The notes under the pieces: model-generated
Databases searched by the model: none
The model's input: the letters and a program-made list of their open reading frames with translations, nothing else
What the model was told of the DNA's origin: nothing
Translations under genes and position numbers: made by a program
In this document: piece after piece, positions 23,317 through 30,662 of the stretch
Layout of the letters: every line of letters begins with the position of its first letter
How positions within the stretch are numbered: the first letter of the stretch is position 1
DNA from: a virus
DNA: 32,913 nucleotides
Direction: 5' to 3' (one strand)
Virus record (IMG/VR): IMGVR_UViG_3300005827_000069
Location: 1 to 32,913 of that record

Positions 23317-23343
23317 ATGAGGAGTTGCGTTGCGGCTCCTCAT
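23317..23343 (+). terminator. Hairpin enclosing the -35 of early promoter copy 2
   Basis: ATGAGGAG (23317-23324) and CTCCTCAT (23336-23343) form a perfect 8-bp stem with an 11-base loop containing TTGCGT, the -35 of the next promoter; TTTCG follows. It could end the upstream transcript at the point where the next begins. Confidence 0.4.
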
Positions 23344-23353
23344 TTCGTATTGT
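23325..23353 (+). promoter_or_regulatory. Early cassette promoter, copy 2
   Basis: TTGCGT (23325-23330), 17 bases, TATTGT (23348-23353), then CGCAATAACGCGATGGAGAA and the ATG at 23387. Confidence 0.65.
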
Positions 23354-23386
23354 CAACGCATCGCAATAACGCGATGGAGAACGCAT

Positions 23387-23596
23387 ATGACATACCACGC
23401 AAATCCTCCCAAGGCCTGCGACCTTTGCAGTGCCCCGATAGCCGAGGAATTCTCTGACGCCTTCGTTCCGCTCCATCAGATGTGGGGCAACGTCGGGCCT
23501 GAATGCGTCAAGGATGCCGAAGTCCGCTACGGCACAGGTCTCGGCCAACGCTACGTCATGCAGGATGACGGCCGATACTACAAGGTGGAGGGCTGA
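23387..23596 (+). CDS. Small early protein with Cys pair
   Basis: 69 residues from ATG 23387, the first start after the conserved leader. CDLCSAPI near residue 12 and a later WGNVGPECV give three cysteines that could bind zinc, although a fourth is missing. Function unknown. Followed two bases later by the next gene. Confidence 0.65.
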   Translation: MTYHANPPKACDLCSAPIAEEFSDAFVPLHQMWGNVGPECVKDAEVRYGTGLGQRYVMQDDGRYYKVEG

Positions 23597-23598
23597 CC

Positions 23599-23802
23599 AT
23601 GTTTCGACTTTTCCGAATAACGGGATGGGATGAGCCCATGCTCGTAGGCATCTATTCCACCTTCGAGGAGGCAGCCAACGCTGCGGAGGAAAAGTCCCTA
23701 GATGAGGATGATGGGCCCAGTGAAGATCACTGGCTAATATCTCAGCCGGACGGGACTTTGTGGATGGTTGATGGCGGCGCCTGGTCGGAGTTACTCCCAT
23801 GA
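23599..23802 (+). CDS. Small acidic early protein
   Basis: 67 residues: FRLFRITGWDEPMLVGIYSTFEEAANAAEEKSLDEDD followed by HWLISQPDGTLWMVDGG. Compact alpha/beta, acidic, no recognised motif. GGAGG precedes the ATG. Overlaps the next gene by four bases (ATGA). Confidence 0.65.
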   Translation: MFRLFRITGWDEPMLVGIYSTFEEAANAAEEKSLDEDDGPSEDHWLISQPDGTLWMVDGGAWSELLP

Positions 23803-24326
23803 GCTACGTCCTATACGCTCATGGCCATAGGCCACCCGATCAGTTCTCCCGCACCTACGTTCCCGTGATGCAAGACCCTGACTATGCCCAACGCTGGCTG
23901 TCATTCTTCCTCAAGGGTCAGGAGTACCAACGGGAAGGCAACGTCCTTCATCTGACCAACGGCTATCGGCTCAAGTCCGACCAGCTCGATGAGCTTCTGC
24001 CTGTGGTCGATGATCCTCAGCCAATCTCCGAGCGTGACCACAACGCCATCCTTCGGTTCAAGTATGGGTCCTGGGAGGAGGTTCACGCAAAGCCGGAGCC
24101 TGAGAGTGATGGCGAGGTGACATCGGCGCCGAGGCGTGAGCGCAGCGCTCGAGCGCATAAACCTGACGGTTATGTGTCGATCACCGAGCTGTGCGCCGCC
24201 TCAGGTGTGCCAGCGTGTGACGCGCGAGCGTTGCTGCGAGCGTCAGGACGCGAGAAGCCTTCCTACGGCTGGGCGTTCGCGCCGAGTGAGATACCGGCTA
24301 TCCGCAAGCTATGCGGTATTGGGTAG
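23799..24326 (+). CDS. Early protein with C-terminal HTH (paralogue C)
   Basis: 175 residues. The N-terminal half (SYVLYAHGHRPPDQFSRTYVP, RWLSFFLKGQEYQ) is unrecognised. The C-terminal 50 residues (YVSITELCAASGVPACDARALLRASG, YGWAFAPSEIPAIRKL) repeat the HTH-domain layout of the proteins at 7352-7714 and 21391-22131, with a basic linker before it (APRRERSARAHK). Probably DNA-binding. Its stop is immediately followed by the next cassette's -35. Confidence 0.7.
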   Translation: MSYVLYAHGHRPPDQFSRTYVPVMQDPDYAQRWLSFFLKGQEYQREGNVLHLTNGYRLKSDQLDELLPVVDDPQPISERDHNAILRFKYGSWEEVHAKPEPESDGEVTSAPRRERSARAHKPDGYVSITELCAASGVPACDARALLRASGREKPSYGWAFAPSEIPAIRKLCGIG

Positions 24327-24355
24327 TTGATTGCAGACCCCGTATCGTTCATATT
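24327..24355 (+). promoter_or_regulatory. Early cassette promoter, copy 3
   Basis: TTGATT (24327-24332), 17 bases, CATATT (24350-24355); a TATTGT two bases further gives 19 bases. Leader CGCAATGACGCGATGGAG leads to the ATG at 24388. Confidence 0.55.
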
Positions 24356-24387
24356 GTTGCAATCGCAATGACGCGATGGAGTGAAAC

Positions 24388-24669
24388 ATGACCAAGACCC
24401 TGCTTCGAGTCCGACCCGCCACCTGGCACGTGACCGCATCCCATATGGTTGCGTTGCCGATGACGCTGCAGGCTCATAACCTCGACGACCTGCGACAGCA
24501 GCTCGACGCATACGCGAAACGGTATCGGGCAACGCCTGACAAGCCCGCACTCGGCGAGCTGACCTATCGCTACGAAACCGACAGCCGGGATCGCGTGAAG
24601 CTGATCCACGCATACTTCACAGGACGAGACAGCAAGCTGAAACGCTTTGCTCGTCTCGAACGCGCGTGA
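24388..24669 (+). CDS. Small early protein
   Basis: 93 residues, basic, directly behind the conserved leader (GGAG 9 bases upstream). WHVTASHMVALPMTLQAHNLDDLRQQLDAYAKRYR suggests a small alpha/beta fold. No recognised family. Ends in GTGA, overlapping the GTG start of the next gene. Confidence 0.65.
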   Translation: MTKTLLRVRPATWHVTASHMVALPMTLQAHNLDDLRQQLDAYAKRYRATPDKPALGELTYRYETDSRDRVKLIHAYFTGRDSKLKRFARLERA

Positions 24670-24965
24670 TACCCGTTGAGGGCATCGAACCCATCGAGGG
24701 CTGGGTGATGATGTGGATGGAGTATGACTACGGCCATGACCGTAAGCCGACTCCTTGGTATGAGGCTCACCATCCGGAGCATGGGACCATTCTGTTCCAG
24801 ACGTCGGGATACTCATTCCATCCCACACAGGCTCGCTTCGATTGGCTGTTGAGAAACGGCATGGTTCAGCGTAGAGTCCCTTCGCCCTATGGACACAACG
24901 GCTTCATGGGAATACCGTGGTGCGATGAGTCGATAGACGCCGAAATCGAGAAGGAACAGTCATGA
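24666..24965 (+). CDS. Small early protein
   Basis: 99 residues from GTG 24666, coupled to the preceding gene. Rich in aromatic residues (WVMMWMEYDYGHD, TPWYEAHHPEHG, SGYSFHPTQARFDWLL). No catalytic motif recognised. Overlaps the next gene by four bases (ATGA). Confidence 0.6.
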   Translation: MIPVEGIEPIEGWVMMWMEYDYGHDRKPTPWYEAHHPEHGTILFQTSGYSFHPTQARFDWLLRNGMVQRRVPSPYGHNGFMGIPWCDESIDAEIEKEQS

Positions 24966-25180
24966 GCAAGTATGTGGAAATAACGGACGATCTAATTGTG
25001 GATCACGTGGTTAACAATCCTTTGGGGTATGATAGCTGCCATGACGCAAGGAACTACCCTTACACTTTCTTGAAGGGCTATAGGGATGCCGAGTCGGGTA
25101 AGATGGAACGGGATAAAGAATGGTCTATGGCTGAAGCAAATGCTTACGACTTGGGAAGATATGAATGGGAGAACAGCTGA
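24962..25180 (+). CDS. Small acidic early protein
   Basis: 72 residues with ITDDLIVDHVVNN and a helical C-terminus (WSMAEANAYDLGRYEWENS). Unrecognised. Base composition is more AT-rich than its neighbours. Start and stop overlap the flanking genes (ATGA and TGATG), placing it inside one operon. Confidence 0.6.
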   Translation: MSKYVEITDDLIVDHVVNNPLGYDSCHDARNYPYTFLKGYRDAESGKMERDKEWSMAEANAYDLGRYEWENS

Positions 25181-25458
25181 TGCCCCGACAGCGCAAGGTA
25201 GTCACCGAGAAGATCGACTCGGGAGAGCTGCACAGGTCGGCGATCAGCCGGGCCGTAAAGCTGCATAGCCCGTATGAGGTAGTTGAAGGCGAGTTGCTGT
25301 CTCAACACGAGGATCTTTATTATGTCGTTTATCGCGCGCCACTGGGAGGTGACCGAAAGGTGATCGCCAACCGATCCAAGCGCGGGAACGCTGTGAAGCT
25401 TCGAGACATACTCAACGAGGCATGGGCAGAAGGCTACTGGAGTTCGGGCAGACATTAG
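25180..25458 (+). CDS. Small basic early protein
   Basis: 92 residues from ATG 25180, which overlaps the previous stop and has GGGAG 8-9 bases upstream; an ATG 15 bases earlier is less well placed. PRQRKVVTEKIDSGELHRSAISRAVKLHSPYEVVEGELLSQ and VVYRAPLGGDRKVIANRS suggest a compact alpha/beta protein. Function unknown. Last gene before cassette copy 4. Confidence 0.6.
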   Translation: MPRQRKVVTEKIDSGELHRSAISRAVKLHSPYEVVEGELLSQHEDLYYVVYRAPLGGDRKVIANRSKRGNAVKLRDILNEAWAEGYWSSGRH

Positions 25459-25461
25459 ATG

Positions 25462-25490
25462 TTGCATTGCGGTGTCCATTGTCGCATTGT
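25462..25490 (+). promoter_or_regulatory. Early cassette promoter, copy 4
   Basis: TTGCAT (25462-25467), 17 bases, CATTGT (25485-25490), then GCAATCACGCATGACACACGG and the ATG at 25533. Confidence 0.6.
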
Positions 25491-25532
25491 TGCGATGTCG
25501 ATGCAATCACGCATGACACACGGAGAACGACC

Positions 25533-25874
25533 ATGAACGACCGAACCCAAATCCTCGATGAAAACGGCCAAGATGTCCATTATGACGATTGGCTCTGGGG
25601 ATGCGAAATCGAAAACCAGGACGGCATCGCCTCGAATGGCCAACGGGTAACGACGGCCCTCGCGTTGCAAATCGCGGCCGACATACTCCGCGATCACGAT
25701 CCATCCGTTCCCGCAATGCCGCATCGCTGGGATGATCGAGACCTGAAGCTTGCCCGCGCGGCAATCGCGGGTATTCGAGGCCAGCAGGGTATCATGGGGG
25801 CCGACGCCGAGTTCCTCAATGAACCCGACGGCATTCCCGCCACGCGCCAAATCGACATCTGGGTCTACGGCTAA
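25533..25874 (+). CDS. Small acidic early protein
   Basis: 113 residues, start set after the cassette leader with GGAG 9 bases upstream. Acidic (HYDDWLWGCEIENQDG) with a helical middle (TTALALQIAADILRDHDPS). A longer frame from 25422 runs back through the promoter and was not used. Function unknown. Confidence 0.65.
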   Translation: MNDRTQILDENGQDVHYDDWLWGCEIENQDGIASNGQRVTTALALQIAADILRDHDPSVPAMPHRWDDRDLKLARAAIAGIRGQQGIMGADAEFLNEPDGIPATRQIDIWVYG

Positions 25875-25887
25875 CAGGAGAACTCCC

Positions 25888-26484
25888 ATGCCTTCAATGT
25901 TACCAACACTCCGCGAGCATATGCTGGCCACGGACACCACGCCGTCGGAAATGCTCAGCATCCTGTGCGATTACATCGCGGCCATTGACGAGGGCCAACA
26001 GCCAGGTCCTCACCTGACCAACGCGGAAAGCCTGATCGACTTCGTGGTCGAGAGCCTTGAGCGAGGTCCCGGAGATTGCGGACCGGGTCTCTTCCCCAGC
26101 GCCGTGACGCTCGCCCGTTACGATCCGCGTTTCACCGAGCAGGATCTCCAGCAGATGTGGGAAGGCGCACTCGAGGAGGGCAATGACCTTGGCCGCAAGG
26201 AAATAGCCGAGCTCGTGATGGATGGCTGGGACCTGACGAGCTGCATCGCGGCTTGCACGGTCATCAATGGGGAGCATCGCTGCGATGAACTCGCACAGAT
26301 CCTCCAGCGCATCGACCGCAGGGATGAGGAAGACTATATCACCGGCGAGTTCCTTCGGCTCCATGATGACGATGGGGATGATTACGGCTTGATCCTCGAC
26401 TTCGCCAAGCGGATGGGCCTCATCAATGAGGATGAGACCGAAGCCACCGAGCTCGGCAAGGAATACTACCAGGCTCTGGTGTAG
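25888..26484 (+). CDS. Acidic early protein
   Basis: 198 residues from ATG 25888 behind AGGAG. Helical and strongly acidic, with repeated segments such as DYIAAIDEGQQ, MWEGALEEGNDLGRKEIAELVMDGWDL and RRDEEDYITGEFLRLHDDDGDDYG. Acidic phage proteins of this size often act as DNA mimics or inhibitors, but nothing specific supports that here. Unrecognised family. Confidence 0.65.
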   Translation: MPSMLPTLREHMLATDTTPSEMLSILCDYIAAIDEGQQPGPHLTNAESLIDFVVESLERGPGDCGPGLFPSAVTLARYDPRFTEQDLQQMWEGALEEGNDLGRKEIAELVMDGWDLTSCIAACTVINGEHRCDELAQILQRIDRRDEEDYITGEFLRLHDDDGDDYGLILDFAKRMGLINEDETEATELGKEYYQALV

Positions 26485-26504
26485 AGCTGCACAGGAGGGT
26501 AAAG

Positions 26505-26672
26505 ATGGGCTTCTGGCTTGACAAAGACCGCAACGAGGAATTCTCACGCATCGATGACGAAATCCGCGAACGGGAAAGGCGATGGATCCCCGACTGGCGA
26601 TGGACCATACTCCTGGCCGTGGTCATCATGTCCGCGATCTATTGCGGAATGTGGGTAGCGTTGGCTGGTTGA
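26505..26672 (+). CDS. Small single-span membrane protein (55 aa)
   Basis: 55 residues from ATG 26505 to TGA 26672. A charged N-terminus (LDKDRNEEFSRIDDEIRERERR) precedes a hydrophobic segment of about 20 residues (TILLAVVIMSAIYCGMWVALAG) ending at the C-terminus, as in a tail-anchored inner-membrane protein. AGGAGG lies 6-8 bases before the start. Its stop codon overlaps the -35 of cassette promoter 5. Function unknown. Confidence 0.65.
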   Translation: MGFWLDKDRNEEFSRIDDEIRERERRWIPDWRWTILLAVVIMSAIYCGMWVALAG

Positions 26673-26697
26673 CATACGGGGCCCGATGCGCGATTGT
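26669..26697 (+). promoter_or_regulatory. Early cassette promoter, copy 5
   Basis: Perfect TTGACA (26669-26674), 17 bases, GATTGT (26692-26697), then CGCAATGACGCGATGGAG. The -35 overlaps the stop of the upstream gene. Confidence 0.65.
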
Positions 26698-26731
26698 GCA
26701 TTATCGCAATGACGCGATGGAGAAATGACAA

Positions 26732-26881
26732 ATGGACACGAACAACAAGCTTTGGCGCTCGATCACCGGAGAACGCCAATCGTCGTCGGGACGCACGGAC
26801 CTGAGCCGTCGTCGCGAAGGTGCCATCCGTGAGCAGCGCCGTATGTTCGGCGATGTTGACCCGCAGGGCCGGAGGTACTGA
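26732..26881 (+). CDS. Very small basic early protein (49 aa)
   Basis: 49 residues from ATG 26732 to TGA 26879-26881, Arg/Ser-rich (RSITGERQSSSGRTDLSRRREGAIREQRR). Follows the cassette leader; GGAG is 9-10 bases upstream. An alternative ATG at 26725 opens only a 35-residue frame. The gene ends two bases before the next ATG, supporting its reality. Function unknown. Confidence 0.5.
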   Translation: MDTNNKLWRSITGERQSSSGRTDLSRRREGAIREQRRMFGDVDPQGRRY

Positions 26882-26883
26882 CC

Positions 26884-27159
26884 ATGCACACCGAAATCTC
26901 ATACCGCGGGGATAACTCCGATCACCGAGCTCTGCTCGACCTGGCCCATTGGTTCGGGTTCAACAAGACCCGCGTGATATTCCGCGAGTTCCGTAACGCC
27001 AAGCGTTACCTCGACGCCCACCCCGAATGGGACCCGACGAAATTCCTCAACGGCTCGGTCATGGCTATCGAGTTCGGAGGAGTCTCAGGCCACCCCGTTC
27101 GTTGTCTCATCCGCAGGTTCTTCGGGGAAGAAGTCCTGCAAGCATGGATCAGGAGCTAA
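26884..27159 (+). CDS. Small early protein
   Basis: 91 residues: DHRALLDLAHWFGFNKTRVIFREFRNAKRYLDAHPEWDP, then FLNGSVMAIEFGG and a basic C-terminus. Probably alpha/beta; no recognised motif. GGAGG lies upstream within the end of the previous gene. Second gene of cassette 5. Confidence 0.65.
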   Translation: MHTEISYRGDNSDHRALLDLAHWFGFNKTRVIFREFRNAKRYLDAHPEWDPTKFLNGSVMAIEFGGVSGHPVRCLIRRFFGEEVLQAWIRS

Positions 27160-27163
27160 TGCC

Positions 27164-27301
27164 ATGAAGACCATCGAGTACCTCGCAATCACCATCCTGT
27201 CTCTGGGCTTCGCCGCCTGGGTATCGACCGTCGCCATCAATGCTGTGCAGGTGTCCTTCGACCGCGCCAACGCAGCCCTCATCCAGGCCAACGCCCGATG
27301 A
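27164..27301 (+). CDS. Small membrane protein (45 aa)
   Basis: 45 residues from ATG 27164 to TGA 27299-27301 with AGGAG 8 bases upstream. Residues 5-25 (EYLAITILSLGFAAWVSTVAI) form one membrane span followed by a short amphipathic tail. It overlaps the next small gene by four bases (ATGA). Function unknown. Confidence 0.55.
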   Translation: MKTIEYLAITILSLGFAAWVSTVAINAVQVSFDRANAALIQANAR

Positions 27302-27471
27302 ACTCGCGGTGGCTCCCGATCTTCGCGTTGTCCGTGGGACCCTGCGCAGCCTACCTTGTGTGGGCATTGCAACGCCGCAGGTGGGGGCACGTGAGTCTCG
27401 CCGTCTCAGCCAACCTGATCCTGTGGATCGGGGGCCCCTCATTCATCGCCTACATGGGAGGAATGCTATGA
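27298..27471 (+). CDS. Small membrane protein with two spans (57 aa)
   Basis: 57 residues from ATG 27298 to TGA 27469-27471. Two hydrophobic stretches (LPIFALSVGPCAAYLVWAL and VSLAVSANLILWIGGPSFIA) are separated by a basic loop (QRRRWGH). The ATGA overlaps with both neighbours suggest a tight mini-operon of envelope proteins. Function unknown; superinfection exclusion or membrane remodelling are only guesses. Confidence 0.5.
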   Translation: MNSRWLPIFALSVGPCAAYLVWALQRRRWGHVSLAVSANLILWIGGPSFIAYMGGML

Positions 27472-27635
27472 CCACCCTTTACGTCCCACTCCACCTGCCC
27501 GCTCATCAAGCCGAAGACTTCCTGCGCCGTGAACTCGGCCATCGTGAAGTCCAGTCCGTGAAGCTCGACCCCGATCTGAACTCCATGGTCATTGTCCATG
27601 ACCGAAAGCCCCCGGAGACGGGGATATGGCTCTGA
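27468..27635 (+). CDS. Small early protein (55 aa)
   Basis: 55 residues from ATG 27468, with GGAGG 6-7 bases upstream. TTLYVPLHLPAHQAEDFLRRELGHREVQSVKLDPDLNSMVIVHDRK suggests a small ferredoxin-like alpha/beta fold. A longer in-frame extension to 27240 overlaps two better-supported small genes and was rejected. Function unknown. Confidence 0.6.
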   Translation: MTTLYVPLHLPAHQAEDFLRRELGHREVQSVKLDPDLNSMVIVHDRKPPETGIWL

Positions 27636-27656
27636 GCATAATGCGGATATTGGGTG

Positions 27657-27685
27657 TTGCGTGATGGTGCCCATTGTCGTAACGT
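27657..27685 (+). promoter_or_regulatory. Early cassette promoter, copy 6
   Basis: TTGCGT (27657-27662), 17 bases, TAACGT (27680-27685), then GCAATGACGCAAACGACATGG and the ATG at 27730. Confidence 0.6.
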
Positions 27686-27729
27686 GTCATTGTCGGAATG
27701 CAATGACGCAAACGACATGGAGAAATGCT

Positions 27730-27969
27730 ATGACGCCCGCCTCAATCGAAACCCAAATCCGCAAGGCCTTCGAGGAGCTCTACCCTCACCACAACGTCGT
27801 GATCCACGGCGCGGGCGAGGAAACGATCATCGTGGCCGTTCAATTCAAGACCGCCTACATCATCGGGTTTGATGCCGAAATCCCGTCCGATGATGACGGG
27901 TTCTTCCATTTCCACCCGATCAACGGCGATACCGCGACGACCATCCTCGTCCCGTATCCGGAGGATTGA
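27730..27969 (+). CDS. Small early protein
   Basis: 79 residues from ATG 27730 behind TGGAGAAAT. MTPASIETQIRKAFEELYPHHNVVIHGAGEETIIVAVQFKTAYIIGFD suggests an alpha/beta protein; the C-terminus is acidic. Unrecognised. Three bases separate it from the next gene. Confidence 0.65.
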   Translation: MTPASIETQIRKAFEELYPHHNVVIHGAGEETIIVAVQFKTAYIIGFDAEIPSDDDGFFHFHPINGDTATTILVPYPED

Positions 27970-27972
27970 GCC

Positions 27973-28230
27973 ATGAGCATCGCTGAAGAATTCGCGGCGC
28001 TGATTGCCGAACGCCCCAACCTCTCCATATTCATCGACCGCATCGAGGCCACCCATCACGGCTGCAAGTATCTCTTCGATGGCTATATGCCCTGCCACGT
28101 CGTATTCTACGCGGGTCGGTACCGCGATGTCCAGGACCGCGAGCACCCGCTGGAGGACATTCTGAGGTTTACGGCTTATGACTCCGTCTTATCTCTGGTG
28201 CTTAACATGGAAGAGACGTTGAGCCCCTGA
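27973..28230 (+). CDS. Small early protein
   Basis: 85 residues: SIAEEFAALIAERPNLSIFIDRIEATHHGCKYLFDGYMPCHVVFYAGRYRDVQ, with a helical acidic C-terminus. No recognised motif. Second gene of cassette 6. Confidence 0.65.
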   Translation: MSIAEEFAALIAERPNLSIFIDRIEATHHGCKYLFDGYMPCHVVFYAGRYRDVQDREHPLEDILRFTAYDSVLSLVLNMEETLSP

Positions 28231-28251
28231 GTATATGGCAGACATGGAGGG

Positions 28252-28280
28252 TTGCGTTGCGGAGCCCATCGTCGTATCGT
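28252..28280 (+). promoter_or_regulatory. Early cassette promoter, copy 7
   Basis: TTGCGT (28252-28257), 17 bases, TATCGT (28275-28280), then ATCGAAACGCAATGACGCG and TGGAG before the ATG at 28327. Confidence 0.65.
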
Positions 28281-28326
28281 GATTGCATCGAAACGCAATG
28301 ACGCGAATTGATAATGGAGAAATCCC

Positions 28327-29058
28327 ATGCACACGTTCACATTTCAATCCATCGCGGATCATATCCAATCCGCAATCGACGCTGGCCGCGATGACCTCGA
28401 CGTATGCGGCTTTACCGATTTGGACGATGACGAAACCATCGTTTCCATGGTTGAATACTATCTCTCCGAGGCTCGCGAGACCACCTTCAATGAACTCCGC
28501 GAACGTGGCTTCGATGTCGACCATGATGCCAAGACGATCACCATCCGCGACGCCGCCACGATGTCCAATGCCCAACGGCTCACGGCCGAAATCGCATTTG
28601 AATACGATGCGACCAAGCCACGCGAGGAACTCCCCACGAACTGGTGGACCACGCTGTCTCTGGGTGGGGACGATGATGTGGATTACAACGGGAGCTACCT
28701 CGATACCATCTTCGACATCGTGGAAGATATGCTTCCCGAAGACCACAGATCGACTGCCGAAGGAATGCCGTCGCATGACGCATACCATCTCCCGGCCGAT
28801 GTGATCGAGGCCAACGTCAAGGCCTACCGCGAGCAGTTCTACAAGGACAATCCCGAAGCGCTCGTCCGCGATACCCTCCGCGCTCGCGTCCATGACATCG
28901 TGAAGCTGACCTATCCGACAGCAGGCCTCGTGCTCAACGTCGATGAATTTCAGCTCTACCATGACGGGGCTGTATATCGCGCACCCCGCGCTGACAACGG
29001 CCCTTGGCTCTTCGCGGCTGACGGCCGTGAGGTAATCTGCATCAGGGAGGCTGAATGA
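28327..29058 (+). CDS. Acidic early protein, unknown
   Basis: 243 residues, strongly acidic. The start follows the conserved leader with GGAG 8-9 bases upstream. Segments: SIADHIQSAIDAGRDDLDVCGFTDLDDDETIV, ETTFNELRERGFDVDHDAKTITI, DIVEDMLPEDHRS and VLNVDEFQLYHDGAVYRAP. No known motif. Largest protein among the cassette-headed genes after the DUF2786 protein. Overlaps the next gene by four bases. Confidence 0.65.
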   Translation: MHTFTFQSIADHIQSAIDAGRDDLDVCGFTDLDDDETIVSMVEYYLSEARETTFNELRERGFDVDHDAKTITIRDAATMSNAQRLTAEIAFEYDATKPREELPTNWWTTLSLGGDDDVDYNGSYLDTIFDIVEDMLPEDHRSTAEGMPSHDAYHLPADVIEANVKAYREQFYKDNPEALVRDTLRARVHDIVKLTYPTAGLVLNVDEFQLYHDGAVYRAPRADNGPWLFAADGREVICIREAE

Positions 29059-29249
29059 TGAAAAAGCTTTACGGGATCTGGGCCATTCGATCATCTCGAT
29101 CAGTATTCGGCCACGCGGAGTCATGGACCAAGCATTATGACAAGCGTCTCGAATTTACCAACCTTGCTGCCGCTGAGGCAACGGCCAAAGCCCTCAACGC
29201 CAGGGGTACTTCAAACATCAGCTACCAAGCTCGGGAGATTAGCCAATGA
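29055..29249 (+). CDS. Small basic early protein
   Basis: 64 residues. KKLYGIWAIRSSRSVFGHAESWTKHYDKRLEFTNLAAAEATAKALNAR fits a small strand-helix protein of a type common in phages. Either of two consecutive ATG codons (29055, 29058) may be used. Overlaps the next gene by four bases. Confidence 0.65.
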   Translation: MMKKLYGIWAIRSSRSVFGHAESWTKHYDKRLEFTNLAAAEATAKALNARGTSNISYQAREISQ

Positions 29250-29620
29250 GCGAGGCTGAACTCTACAAGGCCATAAACGCCAACCTGATCTACGTCTTCT
29301 CCGGTCAGGCCCGCCGCGACAAAGAAAGGCTCGCCGCACAGAGGAAGGCCGAGAGGAAGGAGAAGAAGCGCCGCGAGAAGGAGAAAGAGCGCAAGCTCAA
29401 GTCCATCCCGAAACGGCTCGACAAGATCCGTGAAGAACTCGAAGGCCTCGACCAATACTACAACGAGGTTGAGGCTGACCCGAACCCGCTGGGATATGCC
29501 GAGGGCATGGACGCAGCACAGAAACAAGGCTTGCTCGAGGAAATCGAGGTTGCTCGAGAAGGCTGCCTGAAGGAAATCATAGACCTCGAAGATGAGCTGA
29601 GGAGACTGACGGATGATTAA
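29246..29620 (+). CDS. Coiled-coil early protein
   Basis: 124 residues. Residues about 25-50 are a Lys/Arg/Glu helix (RRDKERLAAQRKAERKEKK), and the C-terminal half (LDKIREELEGLDQYYNEVEAD, LLEEIEVAREGCLKEIIDLEDELRRL) is a heptad-like coiled coil. Function unknown. Eight-base overlap with the next gene. Confidence 0.65.
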   Translation: MSEAELYKAINANLIYVFSGQARRDKERLAAQRKAERKEKKRREKEKERKLKSIPKRLDKIREELEGLDQYYNEVEADPNPLGYAEGMDAAQKQGLLEEIEVAREGCLKEIIDLEDELRRLTDD

Positions 29621-29861
29621 GTACTGCTGTGAAGTGTCCCTGTCGCTCGACAGGTGCTGCGTAGAGCTCGACAGGCTCGGTGCTCGATACAATGTGACGC
29701 ACGAACGCGAGCTGTCCTTCCGCGAGCGTCCTACGCGCCGTGTCAAGGAGATCTTATCCCGTCACGGCTTCAAGCGCGATGAGACTATCTCGTGGCCAAG
29801 CGATGAGCAGATCGAGGCACTGAAGAACCGCTTCAAGGTCCGGGAGGCTCACCGTGGTTGA
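29613..29861 (+). CDS. Small basic early protein
   Basis: 82 residues with four cysteines in the first 15 residues region (KYCCEVSLSLDRCC) and Arg-rich remainder (ERELSFRERPTRRVKEILSRHGF). The cysteines could bind zinc, though spacing is unusual. Overlaps both neighbours in the operon. Function unknown. Confidence 0.6.
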   Translation: MIKYCCEVSLSLDRCCVELDRLGARYNVTHERELSFRERPTRRVKEILSRHGFKRDETISWPSDEQIEALKNRFKVREAHRG

Positions 29862-30105
29862 GTTGCCCAAACCGTTCAGGTTCCGTCGAACCAAGACTCG
29901 CTACGACCGTGAGCGCTACTTGTTAGACAAGGCGGACATTGAGGCCTTGATCGTTGAAGGCCTGAAGCAGCGCTTATATCTGGGAGGTTCGCCTGGAACC
30001 AACAACCGCATAGGCGAGGTTGAGTTCCGTGCTGTCTGGCGCGGAAACACGCTGGAGCTCTCAGCGCTCGTGGATACCTGGACTGAGGTCACGGCTTCGG
30101 AATAA
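29854..30105 (+). CDS. Small early protein
   Basis: 83 residues from GTG 29854. ELPKPFRFRRTKTRYDRERYLLDKADIEALIVEGLKQRLYLGG followed by EVEFRAVWRGNTLELSALV looks like a strand-rich domain. Unrecognised. Last gene of the rightward early block; its end overlaps the opposing HTH gene by 17 bases. Confidence 0.6.
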   Translation: MVELPKPFRFRRTKTRYDRERYLLDKADIEALIVEGLKQRLYLGGSPGTNNRIGEVEFRAVWRGNTLELSALVDTWTEVTASE

Positions 30106-30649
30106 TATACCACGTGATCTTGTCTTCGCCGTAGCCCCGTGTCTCTTTAGTAATACCAACCTGCTCAGCTGCCAGCCTGAGGGTCCGCTTGCTGAAACCG
30201 CCCGAGTTCGCCGTCTTGTGCAGCTCTTCTGTGGACATCTCCCTGTGTGGGGTGTGAGCAAGAGTTGAGATCAGGTGGATGATAGCTTCGGACTCAGAGT
30301 TGGTATTCCACTCCATGTATTCGGCAATTGTCTCTAGGCCGTTTCTTCGTAGCTGACCTAACACCTTCTCAGCCTTGATGCGGATCTTCTTGTGCTTTGA
30401 CGCCGCCATCCACCGGTGCACCTCTTTGACGGCGCTGTGGAGATTGACATATTCCCAGTACCGCTTGGGAGCTGTCTTAGACCACCTTCGAATTGTGCGT
30501 TGGTTCACCTGAAGAGCCCTGCTTGTTGCTGTCCAGTTCCCCTCGAAGCATCCCTCGTGGAGTATGTCGAATAGCTGGTGGAACTTCTCCTCGTTAATCT
30601 CTGGAGGGGAGAACTTGGAAGTAGGTCCAGAGTTGGTGTATTTTGACAT
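30089..30649 (-). CDS. Two-part DNA-binding protein, candidate autoregulated repressor
   Basis: 186 residues. Residues about 20-60 (FHQLFDILHEGCFEGNWTATSRALQVNQRTIRRWSKTAP) look like a helix-turn-helix. The C-terminal 50 residues (MSTEELHKTANSGGFSKRTLRLAAEQVGITKETRGYGEDKITWYII) match the winged-helix module found at the end of RepA/primase-type proteins. It is alone on the minus strand, more AT-rich than the early genes, and preceded by a strong promoter and repeated TTTACCAAGT sites, suggesting a repressor that controls itself. TGGAGA lies upstream of the ATG. Target unknown. Confidence 0.65.
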   Translation of the reverse strand: MSKYTNSGPTSKFSPPEINEEKFHQLFDILHEGCFEGNWTATSRALQVNQRTIRRWSKTAPKRYWEYVNLHSAVKEVHRWMAASKHKKIRIKAEKVLGQLRRNGLETIAEYMEWNTNSESEAIIHLISTLAHTPHREMSTEELHKTANSGGFSKRTLRLAAEQVGITKETRGYGEDKITWYIIPKP

Positions 30650-30662
30650 GGTATTTTCTCCG

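Noticed and set aside
22164-28320. The repeated leaders considered as a CRISPR array
   Set aside because: Copies are 600-1600 bases apart with genes between them and each ends at a start codon; they are promoters, not spacer-separated repeats.
28189-29124. Minus-strand frame of 311 codons
   Set aside because: Lies opposite the cassette-headed gene at 28327 and runs through its promoter; no ribosome-binding site.
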